Shown here piece after piece: positions 1 to 14,951 of a stretch of 64,000 bases of DNA (position 1 is the first letter of the stretch; every line of letters begins with the position of its first letter). Under the pieces are notes generated by a model. The model did no database searches, had not been told where the DNA came from, and saw only the letters and a program-made list of their open reading frames with translations. This DNA comes from an uncultured Pelagibacteraceae bacterium (GTDB lineage: Bacteria > Pseudomonadota > Alphaproteobacteria > Pelagibacterales > Pelagibacteraceae), in contig CACITU010000005.1 in the NCBI GenBank assembly GCA_902589725.1, positions 24,119 through 88,118 of the forward strand, written 5' to 3'. The position numbers and the translations under genes are program-made.

Positions 1-1
1 C

Positions 2-289
2 TCTTATGAAGAAATGTTTGAGTCTTTGAACAAAATTAAATTATTACCAAAAGAGACAAAAATTTATTGTGGTCATGAATACACTCTTAATAATGCAAAA
101 TTTTGTAAAAAATATGATTCTGAAAACAAAGATTTACAAAAAAAAATAGAAAAAATAGAAAAATTAAGAGAAAATGGAATTCCTACCATACCCTCAACTT
201 TAAAAGAAGAATTGGATTGCAATATATTTTTAAGAGCAAAAGATCTAAAAACCTTTTCAAAATTAAGAGATTTTAAGGATAATTTCTAA
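2..289 (+). CDS. gloB: Hydroxyacylglutathione hydrolase (glyoxalase II), C-terminal part; 5' end truncated by window
   Basis: Open frame from window edge (SYEEMFESLNKIKLLPKETKIYCGHEYTLNNAKF); GHEYT and C-terminal region typical of glyoxalase II. Confidence 0.85.
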   Translation, partial: SYEEMFESLNKIKLLPKETKIYCGHEYTLNNAKFCKKYDSENKDLQKKIEKIEKLRENGIPTIPSTLKEELDCNIFLRAKDLKTFSKLRDFKDNF

Positions 290-299
290 TTAATTCGGC

Positions 300-327
300 T
301 TGACTAAAGGCTGACTACAACTATATT
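300..327 (+). promoter_or_regulatory. Putative sigma70-type promoter of the rplU operon (TTGACT-N16-TATATT)
   Basis: TTGACT at 300-305, TATATT at 322-327, upstream of rplU ATG at 354. Confidence 0.45.
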
Positions 328-353
328 GCGGTAACTTTAAATTAAACCATACA

Positions 354-752
354 ATGTCATACGCAGTAATAAAAACAGGTGGAAAACAGTATAAAGTAAA
401 ATCTGGAGAAATTCTAAAGATTGAAAAACTACCAGATTCTAAACCTGAGACTAAGATAGAGTTTAGTGAAATTTTGGCATACGGTGATGACAAATCAATT
501 GAAATTGGAACTCCAAATGTTGAGGGTGCAAAAGTAGAAGCTAATTTAATTAAAAATAGTAAAAATAGAACTATTTTAATTTTTAAAAAAAGAAGACGAC
601 AAAATTCAAGAAGAAAAAATGGGCATAGACAAGAATATTCTATGATAAGAATTAACAAAATTTTTTCAAAAGATGGTAAAGTGTTATCAGAAGCTGAAAA
701 AATTTCTAAAACTTCAAAAAAAGAAGAAGTTAAGGAAGCAGTAAGCAAATAA
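354..752 (+). CDS. rplU: 50S ribosomal protein L21 with C-terminal extension
   Basis: MSYAVIKTGGKQYKVKSGEILKIEKL; followed by rpmA. Confidence 0.95.
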   Translation: MSYAVIKTGGKQYKVKSGEILKIEKLPDSKPETKIEFSEILAYGDDKSIEIGTPNVEGAKVEANLIKNSKNRTILIFKKRRRQNSRRKNGHRQEYSMIRINKIFSKDGKVLSEAEKISKTSKKEEVKEAVSK

Positions 753-766
753 TTATTAGGTAGATT

Positions 767-1021
767 ATGGCAACAAAAAAAGCAGGTGGATCATCACGAA
801 ATGGACGAGATAGTGCCGGTAGAAGACTTGGTGTAAAAAAGTATGGTGGTGAAACAGTAATTCCTGGAAACATAATTGTTAGACAAAGAGGAACTAAGAT
901 TTTTCCAGGTGAAAATGTTGGTATGGGTAAAGATCATTCAATATTTTCAGTTGTTAAAGGAAAAGTTGTATTCAAAAAATCTAAATCAGATAGAACTTTC
1001 GTTTCTGTAAAGCCCAATTAA
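767..1021 (+). CDS. rpmA: 50S ribosomal protein L27
   Basis: [29 protein letters not shown]. Confidence 0.97.
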   Translation: MATKKAGGSSRNGRDSAGRRLGVKKYGGETVIPGNIIVRQRGTKIFPGENVGMGKDHSIFSVVKGKVVFKKSKSDRTFVSVKPN

Positions 1022-1037
1022 TAGTACAACCAATTAA

Positions 1038-3132
<2,095 letters not shown>

Positions 3133-4383
3133 ATGATTAAATATATGAATTTAATTGGAAGAAAAGCTCGAAAAGCTAGTGAGTATAAAATTACAACTAA
3201 GGTAAAAAATAAAGTTTTAAATGATTATGCGAAATTAATTAAGAATAAAAAAAAATTTATTATTAATCAAAATTCAAAAGATATTGATTTCGCAAGAAAA
3301 AAAGGGTTAAAGGAAAACTTAATCAAAAGACTTCATTTAAATGAAGATAAATTAAATGGAATTATAAATTCTATTTTAAAAATAGTTAAACTAAGAGACC
3401 CTATAGACAAAACTTTAGACAAATGGAAAAGACCAAATGGTTTGAATATAAAAAGAGTATCAATACCAATTGGAATAATTGGGGTTATTTATGAAAGTAG
3501 ACCAAATGTAACTTCAGATGTTGCTAGTCTTTGTTTTAAATCCGGAAATGTAGTGATTTTAAAAGGAGGCTCTGAAGCTATAAATTCTAATAAAGCTTTA
3601 GCTAAGTTGTTTAGAAAAGCACTTAAAAAAAATAAAGTTGATGAAAACTTTATACAGTTTATCGATTCAAAACAAAGGAGGCTTGTAGATATTATGCTTT
3701 CTAAGATGAAGAAATATATCGATGTCATCATACCTCGTGGTGGAAAAAATTTAGTTAAAAAAGTTTTAGAATTGTCCAAAGTACCTATAATTGGGCACCT
3801 AGAGGGACTTTGTCATACTTATATAGATAAAGATGCAGAATTGAAAATGGCTAAAGAAGTTGTCTATAACGCTAAATTAAGAAATACAAGTATATGCGGT
3901 GCAACTGAAACTATTCTTATACATAAAAATATAGTCAAAAAATTTAGTAATACTATTTTGCAGGAACTTGAAAATAGTGGTTGTAAAATAATTGGCGATA
4001 AGATTTTGAAGAATTATTACAAAGGTCAAGTTTATCCTGCAAAAGAAAAAGATTGGTCAACTGAATATTTATCATCAATTGTATCCGTTAAAATTGTTAA
4101 AAATTCCGAAGAGGCAATTAAGCATATTAACAAATATGGAACTATGCACACTGACTCCATAATTACAAAAAATAAAAAGACAGCAAAATATTTCTTAAAA
4201 AATGTTAAAAGCTCAATTGCAATGCATAATACCTCGACTCAATTTGCTGATGGTGGTGAATTTGGATTTGGTGGAGAAGTTGGAATTTCTACTAATACTC
4301 TACCACCAAGAGGTCCTGTAGGTTTAAATCAATTGATTTCATATAAATATGAAATCACTAGTAATGGTAGAATAAGAAATTAA
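3133..4383 (+). CDS. proA: Gamma-glutamyl phosphate reductase
   Basis: GVIYESRPNVTSDVASLCFKSGN, GGEVGISTNTLPPRGPVGL. Confidence 0.96.
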   Translation: MIKYMNLIGRKARKASEYKITTKVKNKVLNDYAKLIKNKKKFIINQNSKDIDFARKKGLKENLIKRLHLNEDKLNGIINSILKIVKLRDPIDKTLDKWKRPNGLNIKRVSIPIGIIGVIYESRPNVTSDVASLCFKSGNVVILKGGSEAINSNKALAKLFRKALKKNKVDENFIQFIDSKQRRLVDIMLSKMKKYIDVIIPRGGKNLVKKVLELSKVPIIGHLEGLCHTYIDKDAELKMAKEVVYNAKLRNTSICGATETILIHKNIVKKFSNTILQELENSGCKIIGDKILKNYYKGQVYPAKEKDWSTEYLSSIVSVKIVKNSEEAIKHINKYGTMHTDSIITKNKKTAKYFLKNVKSSIAMHNTSTQFADGGEFGFGGEVGISTNTLPPRGPVGLNQLISYKYEITSNGRIRN

Positions 4384-4384
4384 A

Positions 4385-4906
4385 TTGAATAACACAAAAA
4401 TAAAAATTGGTGTATTGGGTGGATCATTTGATCCCGCTCATAAAGGACACTTAGCAATTTCGAAAGAAGCAAAGAAACGATTCAAACTCAAAAAGGTTAT
4501 TTGGGCAATTACAAAAAAAAATCCATTTAAAAAAGATAGCAAAACTTCAATTGCTCAAAGAATTAAATATTGTAAAAAAATAATTGGTACAAATTCATTT
4601 ATTAAGATCAAATTTTATGAAAAAATTATTAAATCAAATAAAACTATAAATTTAATCAATTATTTAAAAAAAAATAAAAGCATTGAAATTTATTTTTTAA
4701 TGGGTGCCGACAACCTTATTAATTTTCATAAATGGTATAAATATAAAATAATTTTAAAAAAATGTAATATTCTAGTTTTTGACAGGCATGGATATAAAAA
4801 AAATTCTTTAAAATCAAAGACATTTAAGCAAATGGGTAAGGCCAATCTAGAGTTTATTGAGTTTAATAAAGTCAACATTTCATCTTCTCAATTAAGAAAA
4901 ATTTGA
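4385..4906 (+). CDS. nadD: Nicotinate-nucleotide adenylyltransferase (TTG start)
   Basis: GVLGGSFDPAHKGHLAIS; ISSSQLRK. Confidence 0.93.
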   Translation: MNNTKIKIGVLGGSFDPAHKGHLAISKEAKKRFKLKKVIWAITKKNPFKKDSKTSIAQRIKYCKKIIGTNSFIKIKFYEKIIKSNKTINLINYLKKNKSIEIYFLMGADNLINFHKWYKYKIILKKCNILVFDRHGYKKNSLKSKTFKQMGKANLEFIEFNKVNISSSQLRKI

Positions 4907-4923
4907 TAATCTAAAATCAATCA

Positions 4924-5274
4924 ATGGACAAAATTTCAGATTTAAAAGAAATTGTAATCAGCACACTAGATCTCAATAAAGCTCAAGACATTGTAACTAT
5001 TGATCTTAAAGACAAAAGTTCTATGGCTGATTACATGATCATTGCAAGTGGAACTTCATCTAGACATATCCAATCTTTATCTGAGCAAGTTTTAGAAAAA
5101 CTAAAAAATAATGGTGTAAAAGATTCTAAAATTGAAGGCAAAGAAAGTGCTGAATGGAAACTTGTTGATGGGATTGATTTGATTATTCATATTTTTCATC
5201 CAGAAAAAAGAAAGTTTTATGAATTAGAAAAAATTTGGTCAGAGTTAATTCCAAAAGAAAAAGTGATGATATGA
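4924..5274 (+). CDS. rsfS: Ribosomal silencing factor RsfS
   Basis: Length and KSSMADYMIIASGTSSRHIQSL ... WKLVDGIDLIIHIFHPEKRKFYELEKIW. Confidence 0.94.
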   Translation: MDKISDLKEIVISTLDLNKAQDIVTIDLKDKSSMADYMIIASGTSSRHIQSLSEQVLEKLKNNGVKDSKIEGKESAEWKLVDGIDLIIHIFHPEKRKFYELEKIWSELIPKEKVMI

Positions 5275-6410
5275 AAAAAATTAAAATTTTATTATTGATT
5301 TTATTTTCTATTTTTTACTTAAACAAAAACGTTATTTCAGCTGAAATTGATATTTATAAAAAAATTGATCTTTTCGGTGAAGTTCTAGAAAAGATTAATA
5401 AAGAATATGTTGATGATTTTAATCAATCCGACAGTATGGACGCTGCAATCAATGGACTTTTACAATCGTTAGATCCTTATTCATCCTACATGTCCCCTAA
5501 AATTTTTGAGGAAATGCAAACAGAAACCAGTGGCGAGTTTGGTGGATTAGGAATTGAGGTCAGTATGGAGGCTGGTGTGGTTAAAGTAATTTCGCCAATA
5601 GATGATACACCTGCATCAAGGGCTGGATTAAAAGCTGGTGATTACATAGTCAAAATAAATGATGTTCAAGTTCAAGGAAAATCATTAAGTGAAGCTGTTG
5701 ATTTAATGAGGGGACCTGTGGGTTCCGGTATAGAATTAATAGTAAGACGAAGAGGTGAAAAAAAAGCATTAACATTTAATATAATAAGAGAAGTTATTCA
5801 GGTTAAATCTGTAAAATCTGAAATTATAAATGAAAACATTGGATACATCAGGCTTACTTCGTTTAACGATAACAGTAGTGATCAAATAGAAAAACAAATA
5901 AAAAAACTTAAAAAAGATAAAAACGTAAATTCATTTATTTTAGATTTAAGAAATAATCCTGGAGGTCTTTTATCTCAGGCAATAAAGATCTCAGATTTTT
6001 TTCTAGAAAATGGAGAGATAGTTTCAACAAAAAGCAGAACAAAATCTGAAAATAGAAAATGGTTTGCAAAAAAAGGAGATATTACTGACGGAAAAACATT
6101 ATTGGTTTTGATTAATTATGGCTCAGCATCTGCATCTGAAATTGTTGCTGGAGCTTTAAAGGATCACAAAAGAGCAATTATCATTGGTGAAAATAGCTTT
6201 GGTAAAGGTTCAGTCCAATCGATTATTCCTTTAAAAAATCGTGGAGCTATAAGATTAACTGTCGCAAAATATTATCTTCCTTCTGGAAAATCTATCTCTG
6301 AAGTAGGTGTTAGACCAGATATAGAAGTAAATGAAGAAGGTGATGATTTTAGAATAAAAACTGATACTGACAATCAATTAAACTACGCTATTAAGTTACT
6401 TAACGGATAA
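5271..6410 (+). CDS. ctpA: C-terminal processing peptidase (S41); start moved to ATG at 5271
   Basis: PDZ plus S41 core (YGSASASEIVAGALKDHKRAIIIGENSFGKGSVQ); signal peptide starts at MKKIKILLLILFSI; ATGA overlap with rsfS. Confidence 0.93.
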   Translation: MKKIKILLLILFSIFYLNKNVISAEIDIYKKIDLFGEVLEKINKEYVDDFNQSDSMDAAINGLLQSLDPYSSYMSPKIFEEMQTETSGEFGGLGIEVSMEAGVVKVISPIDDTPASRAGLKAGDYIVKINDVQVQGKSLSEAVDLMRGPVGSGIELIVRRRGEKKALTFNIIREVIQVKSVKSEIINENIGYIRLTSFNDNSSDQIEKQIKKLKKDKNVNSFILDLRNNPGGLLSQAIKISDFFLENGEIVSTKSRTKSENRKWFAKKGDITDGKTLLVLINYGSASASEIVAGALKDHKRAIIIGENSFGKGSVQSIIPLKNRGAIRLTVAKYYLPSGKSISEVGVRPDIEVNEEGDDFRIKTDTDNQLNYAIKLLNG

Positions 6411-6411
6411 T

Positions 6412-6885
6412 ATGAATAAAAATTTTAAAGATTTACCACTGAGAAGTGGGGTCGGAATAGTATTATTGAATAACCAAAATAAAGTATTTGTTGCAAAAAG
6501 AATAGATAATCCTAAAAATTTTTGGCAAATGCCTCAGGGCGGTGTTGATGAGGGAGAGGATTATTTAAAAGCAGCATTTAGAGAATTGGAGGAAGAAACA
6601 AGTATCAAAAGTGTAGAACTTATAAAGGAACTCGATGGTACATTGACTTATGATTTACCTGATCGATTACTAGGTATTATTTGGAAAGGTAAGTACAAAG
6701 GTCAAAAGCAAAAATGGTTTTTAATGCGATTTATTGGAAATGATAATGAAATAAATATTAATACATCTAATCCAGAGTTTTTGGATTGGAAGTGGATTGA
6801 CTTAGATTTAATTACTGATGTTGTAGTTGATTTTAAACATCATGTTTACAAAGAACTTAAAGAAAAAGTTAAAAAATTAATTTAG
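6412..6885 (+). CDS. rppH: RNA pyrophosphohydrolase (Nudix)
   Basis: Nudix box GGVDEGEDYLKAAFRELEEETS; WQMPQGG. Confidence 0.92.
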   Translation: MNKNFKDLPLRSGVGIVLLNNQNKVFVAKRIDNPKNFWQMPQGGVDEGEDYLKAAFRELEEETSIKSVELIKELDGTLTYDLPDRLLGIIWKGKYKGQKQKWFLMRFIGNDNEININTSNPEFLDWKWIDLDLITDVVVDFKHHVYKELKEKVKKLI

Positions 6886-7268
6886 AGATTTTAAAACTTC
6901 AACTTTTTTATCTGCTAAATACTTAGATTGATCATTAATATCGGTTTTATTAGCCTCTTCTTCTGCCTCTTTAAGTAAATCTTGTTGCTTTGATTTATCC
7001 ATATCCGTAAGATTAAAAATTGTACTTGTTAAAATAGATAAATTATTATTTTTAAACTCAACAATCCCATCTTCAACATAGTAGTTTTCGTCACCTGATT
7101 TTGATAAAATCTTAATTATCCCAGGTTTCAAAAATGAAATAATAGAAATATGATCCTTCAATATTCCCATCTCTCCTTCAAAAGCAGGGACCACAACTTC
7201 TGAAACATCATCTTTTACTAAAAAAGATTTTTCAGGATTTACTATTTCAACTTTAAACTCTTCGCTCA

Positions 7269-7269
<1 letters not shown>
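6877..7269 (-). CDS. atpC: ATP synthase epsilon subunit
   Basis: Position after atpD; VPAFEGEMGILKDHISIISFLKPG. Confidence 0.93.
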
Positions 7270-9562
<2,293 letters not shown>

Positions 9563-9568
9563 AAATTA

Positions 9569-11104
9569 TTAAGATTTAAAATTTCCTTTTAATTGAGTGA
9601 CTACCTCAACAAGTAATTTTTCTTTATCTTCCTCAAGTTTTCCTGAAGTTAAAATTGACTCTATAATTTCAGGCTTATCTGATTTACATTTTTCAATAAT
9701 CTTACTCTCAAATTCGGCAACATCTTTTAGATCAATATCATCTAGATAACCTTTTACTCCGCAAAATACTGAAATAACTTGTTCCGCAACAGTCATAGGT
9801 GAATATTGTTTTTGTTTTAAAAGTTCAGTTAATTTAGAGCCTCTATTTAAAAGTTGCTGAGTAGATGCATCTAAATCAGATCCAAATTGAGCAAAAGCTG
9901 CCATTTCTCTGTATTGTGCTAACTCTAGTTTCATTGAACCAGAAACTTTTTTCATCGCTTTAGTTTGAGCTGATGAACCAACCCTAGATACTGATAAACC
10001 TACATTAATTGCAGGTCTTATTCCCTGGTTAAATAGTTCTGTTTCAAGGAAAATTTGTCCGTCTGTAATTGAAATAACGTTAGTTGGAATGAACGCAGAT
10101 ACGTCTCCACCTTGTGTTTCAATAATTGGAAGAGCAGTAAGTGATCCACCACCATGTTCATCACTTAATTTTGCAGCTCTCTCAAGCAATCTGCTATGAA
10201 GATAAAATACATCTCCAGGATAAGCCTCACGTCCTGGAGGTCTTCTTAATAGCAATGACATTTGTCTATAAGCAACTGCTTGTTTAGATAAATCGTCATA
10301 AATTATTAACGCGTGCATTCCATTATCTCTAAAATACTCACCCATAGCACAACCTGTATACGGTGCTAAAAATTGTAAAGGAGCGGAGTCAGATGCAGTA
10401 GCAGCAACAATTGTTGTGTACTCCATAGCTCCAGCTTCTTCTAATGTTTTTTGAATTTGTCTTACTGTTGATCTTTTTTGTCCAACTGCAACATATATAC
10501 AATACAGTTTTTGTTTTTCATCTCCAGATTCATTGATTTTTTTTTGATTAATAATTGCATCTACTGCAACTGCTGTTTTACCGGTTTGTCTGTCACCAAT
10601 AATTAATTCCCTTTGCCCTCTTCCAATTGGGACCAGACTATCAATTGATTTAAGGCCAGTTTGCATTGGTTCACTCACTGATTGTCGTGGAATAATACCA
10701 GGAGCTTTAACTTCAACCCTGCTTTTTTTAATTCCTTTATCTAATGGTCCTTTTCCATCAATAGGATTTCCTAAACCATCCACTACTCTTCCTAATAATT
10801 CTTTTCCAACTGGAGTGTCAACAATATTACCAGTCCTTTTTACTACATCACCTTCTTTAACATTTCTATCATCACCAAAAATTACAACACCAACATTTTC
10901 ACTTTCTAAATTTAGAGCCATACCTTTTGAACCATCTGCAAACTCTACCATCTCACCAGCTTGGACATTATCTAAACCATAAATCCTAGCAATACCATCC
11001 CCAACTGATAAAACTTGACCAACTTCTGTGACTTCTGCTTTATCACCAAAATTTTTAATTTGTTCTTTTAATATTTTTGTAACTTCTGAAGGATTTATTT
11101 CCAT
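9569..11104 (-). CDS. atpA: ATP synthase alpha subunit
   Basis: [11 protein letters not shown]; full-length F1 alpha. Confidence 0.98.
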   Translation of the reverse strand: MEINPSEVTKILKEQIKNFGDKAEVTEVGQVLSVGDGIARIYGLDNVQAGEMVEFADGSKGMALNLESENVGVVIFGDDRNVKEGDVVKRTGNIVDTPVGKELLGRVVDGLGNPIDGKGPLDKGIKKSRVEVKAPGIIPRQSVSEPMQTGLKSIDSLVPIGRGQRELIIGDRQTGKTAVAVDAIINQKKINESGDEKQKLYCIYVAVGQKRSTVRQIQKTLEEAGAMEYTTIVAATASDSAPLQFLAPYTGCAMGEYFRDNGMHALIIYDDLSKQAVAYRQMSLLLRRPPGREAYPGDVFYLHSRLLERAAKLSDEHGGGSLTALPIIETQGGDVSAFIPTNVISITDGQIFLETELFNQGIRPAINVGLSVSRVGSSAQTKAMKKVSGSMKLELAQYREMAAFAQFGSDLDASTQQLLNRGSKLTELLKQKQYSPMTVAEQVISVFCGVKGYLDDIDLKDVAEFESKIIEKCKSDKPEIIESILTSGKLEEDKEKLLVEVVTQLKGNFKS

Positions 11105-11662
11105 TTATGCCTCTATCATTCTATTTTCGATTTGTTGTAATTTATTTTTAATAGAGGTGTCAACCATAGTGCTTCCAACTTGTACCACCAAACCTCCTAT
11201 TAAACTTTTGTCATGTTTGTAGTTTAATTTTATTTTTGAGCTAAAATTTTTTGTTAACTCCTCTGTAATTTTTGAAATTTCTTCATTAGATAATTCTTTT
11301 GCTGACTTTAATTCTGCCTTAAGTTCCCCTCTTTTTCTTGAACAAATTTCAATAAAACTTTTAAGGATTCGCTCAATAAAAAAGAAACGTCTTTTTTGAA
11401 TTAAGAAACTTAAAAAATTTTTAAATAAAGACTCAAATTTGTTATTTTCTGAGATTGTGTTAATTACTTGTAATAAATCTTCTTGGCTTGTGGTTGGATC
11501 TTTAATCAAACTAGAAAAATCATCACTTTGTTCAATTAAACTAAGAATAGATGAAGACTGATCTTCGATCTGACTTAAAAGGTTGTTTTCTTCTGAAAGT
11601 TCAAAGAGGGCAAGAGAATATCTTTCAGCAGAAGTTATTGAAAATCCGGTGTCCTTACTCAA
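11105..11662 (-). CDS. atpH: ATP synthase delta subunit
   Basis: Position before atpA; C-terminal LIGGLVVQVGSTMVDTSIKNKLQQIE. Confidence 0.94.
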   Translation of the reverse strand: MSKDTGFSITSAERYSLALFELSEENNLLSQIEDQSSSILSLIEQSDDFSSLIKDPTTSQEDLLQVINTISENNKFESLFKNFLSFLIQKRRFFFIERILKSFIEICSRKRGELKAELKSAKELSNEEISKITEELTKNFSSKIKLNYKHDKSLIGGLVVQVGSTMVDTSIKNKLQQIENRMIEA

Positions 11663-11770
11663 CTTGGTTCCTCTGTAATGTTGATGATTATTTTAAAATC
11701 ACGCCCTGAATAACATATGACCCTAATGTCTTCAAGTAGCGGATTCGCAAAAAATGCCTCTTTTTTGTAG

Positions 11771-13726
11771 TTAATTGAAGTTAATTGGGTCAACATCAAC
11801 TGAAAGTTTTATTCCAGATGAAAATTTATAATTTGGAATAATTTTAGCAAGAGAACTCTGTAGTTTGATAGATTTTGAGCCTCTTATTAAAAATCTGATT
11901 CTAAATTTTCTTTTTAATCTAAATAATGGAGCATTCACTGGACCTAGTATCTTTCCTTCTACTTTAGTTTCAACGAATGCTTTAAAATTAATAGCTTCTT
12001 TTTCTAATTTAATTTCATTATCTCCCGTTAATATTAAAGAAATAAATCTTTGAAATGGAGGTAGTTTATTTTTTTTTCTTATCTCCAGTTCTCTTTCTAA
12101 AAAAATATCTGGGTTTTTATTTGTAATTTCTGAGATCATCTTAGTATTATTTTCATAGGTTTGAAAATATACGGTTGCTGGTTTTCCAGTTCTACCTGCA
12201 CGCCCTGATAGCTGATGATAAAGCTGTAAGTTTTTTTCTGCACCTCTTAAATCGTGTCCTTGAGATGAAAGATCAATATCAACAACTACAATGCAATTTA
12301 AGCTTGGAAAATGAAAACCTTTTGAAATTAACTGGGTTCCAACTAAAATGTCTATTTCATTTTTGGTAATTTTGTCTATTTTTTCTTTAGAGTCTTTTTT
12401 GTTCATAGTGTCGCTTGAAAAAATTTGTATTTTTTTTCCAGGAAATTTTCTTTTTACTTCCTCTGAAATTCTCTCAACACCAGGACCACTGAAAATGAAT
12501 TCACAGTTTCCTTCTTTTGTACAATTTCTTTTAAGATCAGATCTGTAACCACAATAATGGCATAATAAGTTATTTTTATTTTTATGATAAACTAAATTGA
12601 TGCTGCAATTTGGACATGTAAAACTTGTAAAACACTTATTGCATAAGGTATTTGGAGAAAAACCTCTTCTATTTAAAAAAAATAAAACTTGATCTTTTTT
12701 TTTCAAATGTAAATTTACTTTTTCAATAATTTTAGTTGATAGCCATGACTGCTTTTCAAGTTTTGTATTATTTAAATTAATAATTTCATAATTAGGTAGA
12801 GGTGCGTTTTGATATCTTTCATTTAATCTAGAAAACTCATATTTACCTTTTTTAATATTTTCAAAAGTTTCTATAGAAGGTACAGCAGTAATTAAGTTTA
12901 TTGGAATATTTTCAAAAGAAGCTCTAGAAATTGCCATATCACGAGCATTGTAAGTTATACCTTCATCTTGTTTAAATGATTGATCATGTTCTTCATCGAC
13001 AATTATTATTCCTAATTTTTTAAATGGTAAAAACAGTGAGGATCTTGCGCCAATTATTATTTTTATTTTACCGTTTGAAACTCCACTCCAAATTAACTCT
13101 TTCTTTTTTTTTGAAATACCCGAATGCCAAACCGCAGGTTTAAAACCAAAGAAATCTAAAAATTTTAATTCAAACTGACTAGTCAGACCTATTTCTGGTA
13201 ATAAAATTAATCCTTGAAAACCCCTTTCTATCAAAGGTTTTAATGCCTCAAAATAAACTAAAGTTTTGCCTGATCCAGTTGTGCCTTGCAAAACATGAAC
13301 TCTAAACTTTTTGTTTGAAATATTCATTTTTTTTAAAGATTTTTTTTGATCACTAGATAACTTGATTAAATTTTCTTTAATTTTGCTATCAAATATTTGA
13401 TAATTTTGAGTTTCTTTATTCTCTATTGCTTTACTGCTCAAGAGTACCAATTTTAATGCCATGCCCTTTGGTATAAGATTGTATTCTGCAAACCAATTTA
13501 AAAAATTTATTGTGTTTTTTTTTAATGGAGTTACGTCTAATTTTTTTATTATATTTTTAGTTTTAAAATTTTTATTTTTGTTTTTTTCAAATTGATCCCA
13601 AACAACACCAATAATTTTGGATTTTCCAAAAGGCACCATGACATAATCACCAACATTAAGACTTAAACTGCTCTCATAAGTGAAAGGATGATTAAAAATA
13701 TTAGGTAAAAGAATCGGATATTGCAT
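11771..13726 (-). CDS. priA: Primosomal protein N' (PriA helicase)
   Basis: TGSGKTLVYFEAL, DEEH box, zinc motifs CNKC/CPNC/CHYCG, GTQLISKGFHFP. Confidence 0.95.
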   Translation of the reverse strand: MQYPILLPNIFNHPFTYESSLSLNVGDYVMVPFGKSKIIGVVWDQFEKNKNKNFKTKNIIKKLDVTPLKKNTINFLNWFAEYNLIPKGMALKLVLLSSKAIENKETQNYQIFDSKIKENLIKLSSDQKKSLKKMNISNKKFRVHVLQGTTGSGKTLVYFEALKPLIERGFQGLILLPEIGLTSQFELKFLDFFGFKPAVWHSGISKKKKELIWSGVSNGKIKIIIGARSSLFLPFKKLGIIIVDEEHDQSFKQDEGITYNARDMAISRASFENIPINLITAVPSIETFENIKKGKYEFSRLNERYQNAPLPNYEIINLNNTKLEKQSWLSTKIIEKVNLHLKKKDQVLFFLNRRGFSPNTLCNKCFTSFTCPNCSINLVYHKNKNNLLCHYCGYRSDLKRNCTKEGNCEFIFSGPGVERISEEVKRKFPGKKIQIFSSDTMNKKDSKEKIDKITKNEIDILVGTQLISKGFHFPSLNCIVVVDIDLSSQGHDLRGAEKNLQLYHQLSGRAGRTGKPATVYFQTYENNTKMISEITNKNPDIFLERELEIRKKNKLPPFQRFISLILTGDNEIKLEKEAINFKAFVETKVEGKILGPVNAPLFRLKRKFRIRFLIRGSKSIKLQSSLAKIIPNYKFSSGIKLSVDVDPINFN

Positions 13727-13740
13727 ATTTTTATAATATG

Positions 13741-13781
13741 AAAAAAAATTAAAGGTGTATTTAACTTTTTAACTTATACAC
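13741..13781 (-). terminator. Putative intrinsic terminator for the pilin gene run (before priA)
   Basis: Inverted repeat GTGTAT(13755-13760)/ATACAC(13776-13781) followed in minus direction by a T-rich tract (13741-13750). Confidence 0.45.
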
Positions 13782-13830
13782 TTAAACATTGAAACAAAAG
13801 AATTTAATTAATAAATTTCTATTAAGTATA

Positions 13831-14331
13831 TTAATCGGACCATTTCACTTCATCGTAAATTAATTCAGTATCAGTTATATATGTTGAGAAAGTACAAAAA
13901 CCTCCAGTCTTTTGCCAAACGTAAGTCCATCCAATTTTTCCATAATTACAACATTTTCCAGCCCAAGCCTGATTATCTTGATCTTTTCCTATTTCAACTG
14001 AAGTGGCATAAGGAGATTTAATTTGTTTAAAATGGTGCTGAAACGCTGGACAATCAAAAGCTGAATTTTTAGTACTAAAAGTTTGTAAATTGCCTCCATT
14101 AATTTTTCTACTTATGCTTCCATTTATATCAAATGCAGTTACCATTACCTGAAACTCCTTTACCATCAATTTATGATTTTGTTTCGCAACATTCTTTTTT
14201 GCACTTGTGGTATACCCATTATAAGCAACCACACCTACAGCAGCCAAGATACCTATTATTGCTACAACAACTAGAAGTTCTATGAGTGTGAAACCTTTAT
14301 GTTTTATCGAGTTAATCAAATGTAACTTCAT
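13831..14331 (-). CDS. Type IV pilin-like protein (paralogue 1)
   Basis: Prepilin signal KG|FTLIELLVVVAIIGILAAVGVVAYNGYTTSAKK. Confidence 0.9.
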   Translation of the reverse strand: MKLHLINSIKHKGFTLIELLVVVAIIGILAAVGVVAYNGYTTSAKKNVAKQNHKLMVKEFQVMVTAFDINGSISRKINGGNLQTFSTKNSAFDCPAFQHHFKQIKSPYATSVEIGKDQDNQAWAGKCCNYGKIGWTYVWQKTGGFCTFSTYITDTELIYDEVKWSD

Positions 14332-14773
14332 AGTTTTTCCCCCTACACCTTGTTCTTATGTAATTGTCATAAGTTGATAACATGCCATCTTTGTATGGTA
14401 CTCCATTCCAAGTTACATACTCAACATTGCCATGATAAGTTGGGTTATATGGATCTTTTACAATATTGGTAAGATGTTGCCCAACTGCCGCTATCAATTT
14501 TTTAGGACTTGTGGCGTTAGAACAGTTATACTTAACTTTTGCTCCAGGTGTATTTTTCCAATATTGTCCTTTTAATTCGATTTCGCTTTCAATTTGACAT
14601 AATGCATATTTCTCATTGATTAACTTAGACCACAATTGAAAGTTATTTTTACAAACAGACTCTTTTGCGCTCGCCGTATACCCATTATAAGCAACTACCC
14701 CTACTGCAGCTAGAATACCGATGATTGCTACAACAACCAAAAGCTCAATTAATGTGAATGCATTTTTTTTCAT
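14312..14773 (-). CDS. Type IV pilin-like protein (paralogue 2, Ala at -1)
   Basis: MKKNA|FTLIELLVVVAIIGILAAVGVVAYNGYTASAKE. Confidence 0.9.
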   Translation of the reverse strand: MKKNAFTLIELLVVVAIIGILAAVGVVAYNGYTASAKESVCKNNFQLWSKLINEKYALCQIESEIELKGQYWKNTPGAKVKYNCSNATSPKKLIAAVGQHLTNIVKDPYNPTYHGNVEYVTWNGVPYKDGMLSTYDNYIRTRCRGKNYEVTFD

Positions 14774-14795
14774 AAAAAAATTCTATCACTTTACA

Positions 14796-14951
14796 CTATG
14801 GGCTGCTATATTTTGTGTTTGATCCGGTATTGACAGAACTATAAGTAGTATTAGCTCCTGTATTAACTGAAGTCCAAGTAGTGTTACATCCTGTATTTAC
14901 ATTTGTATATTTTGTATTACTTCCAACTTTCACTGGCGTCCATGTAGTCCC
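14796..14951 (-). repeat. 33-bp-period tandem repeat coding the pilin C-terminal tail
   Basis: GSNTKYTNVNT / GCNTTWTSVNT / GANTTYSSVNT / GSNTKYSSP, preceded by the degenerate GTTWTPVKV. Confidence 0.85.

Noticed and set aside
290-748. 152-aa minus-strand ORF opposite rplU
   Set aside because: Fully antisense to rplU (L21); hydrophobic composition typical of antisense translation of AT-rich coding sequence.
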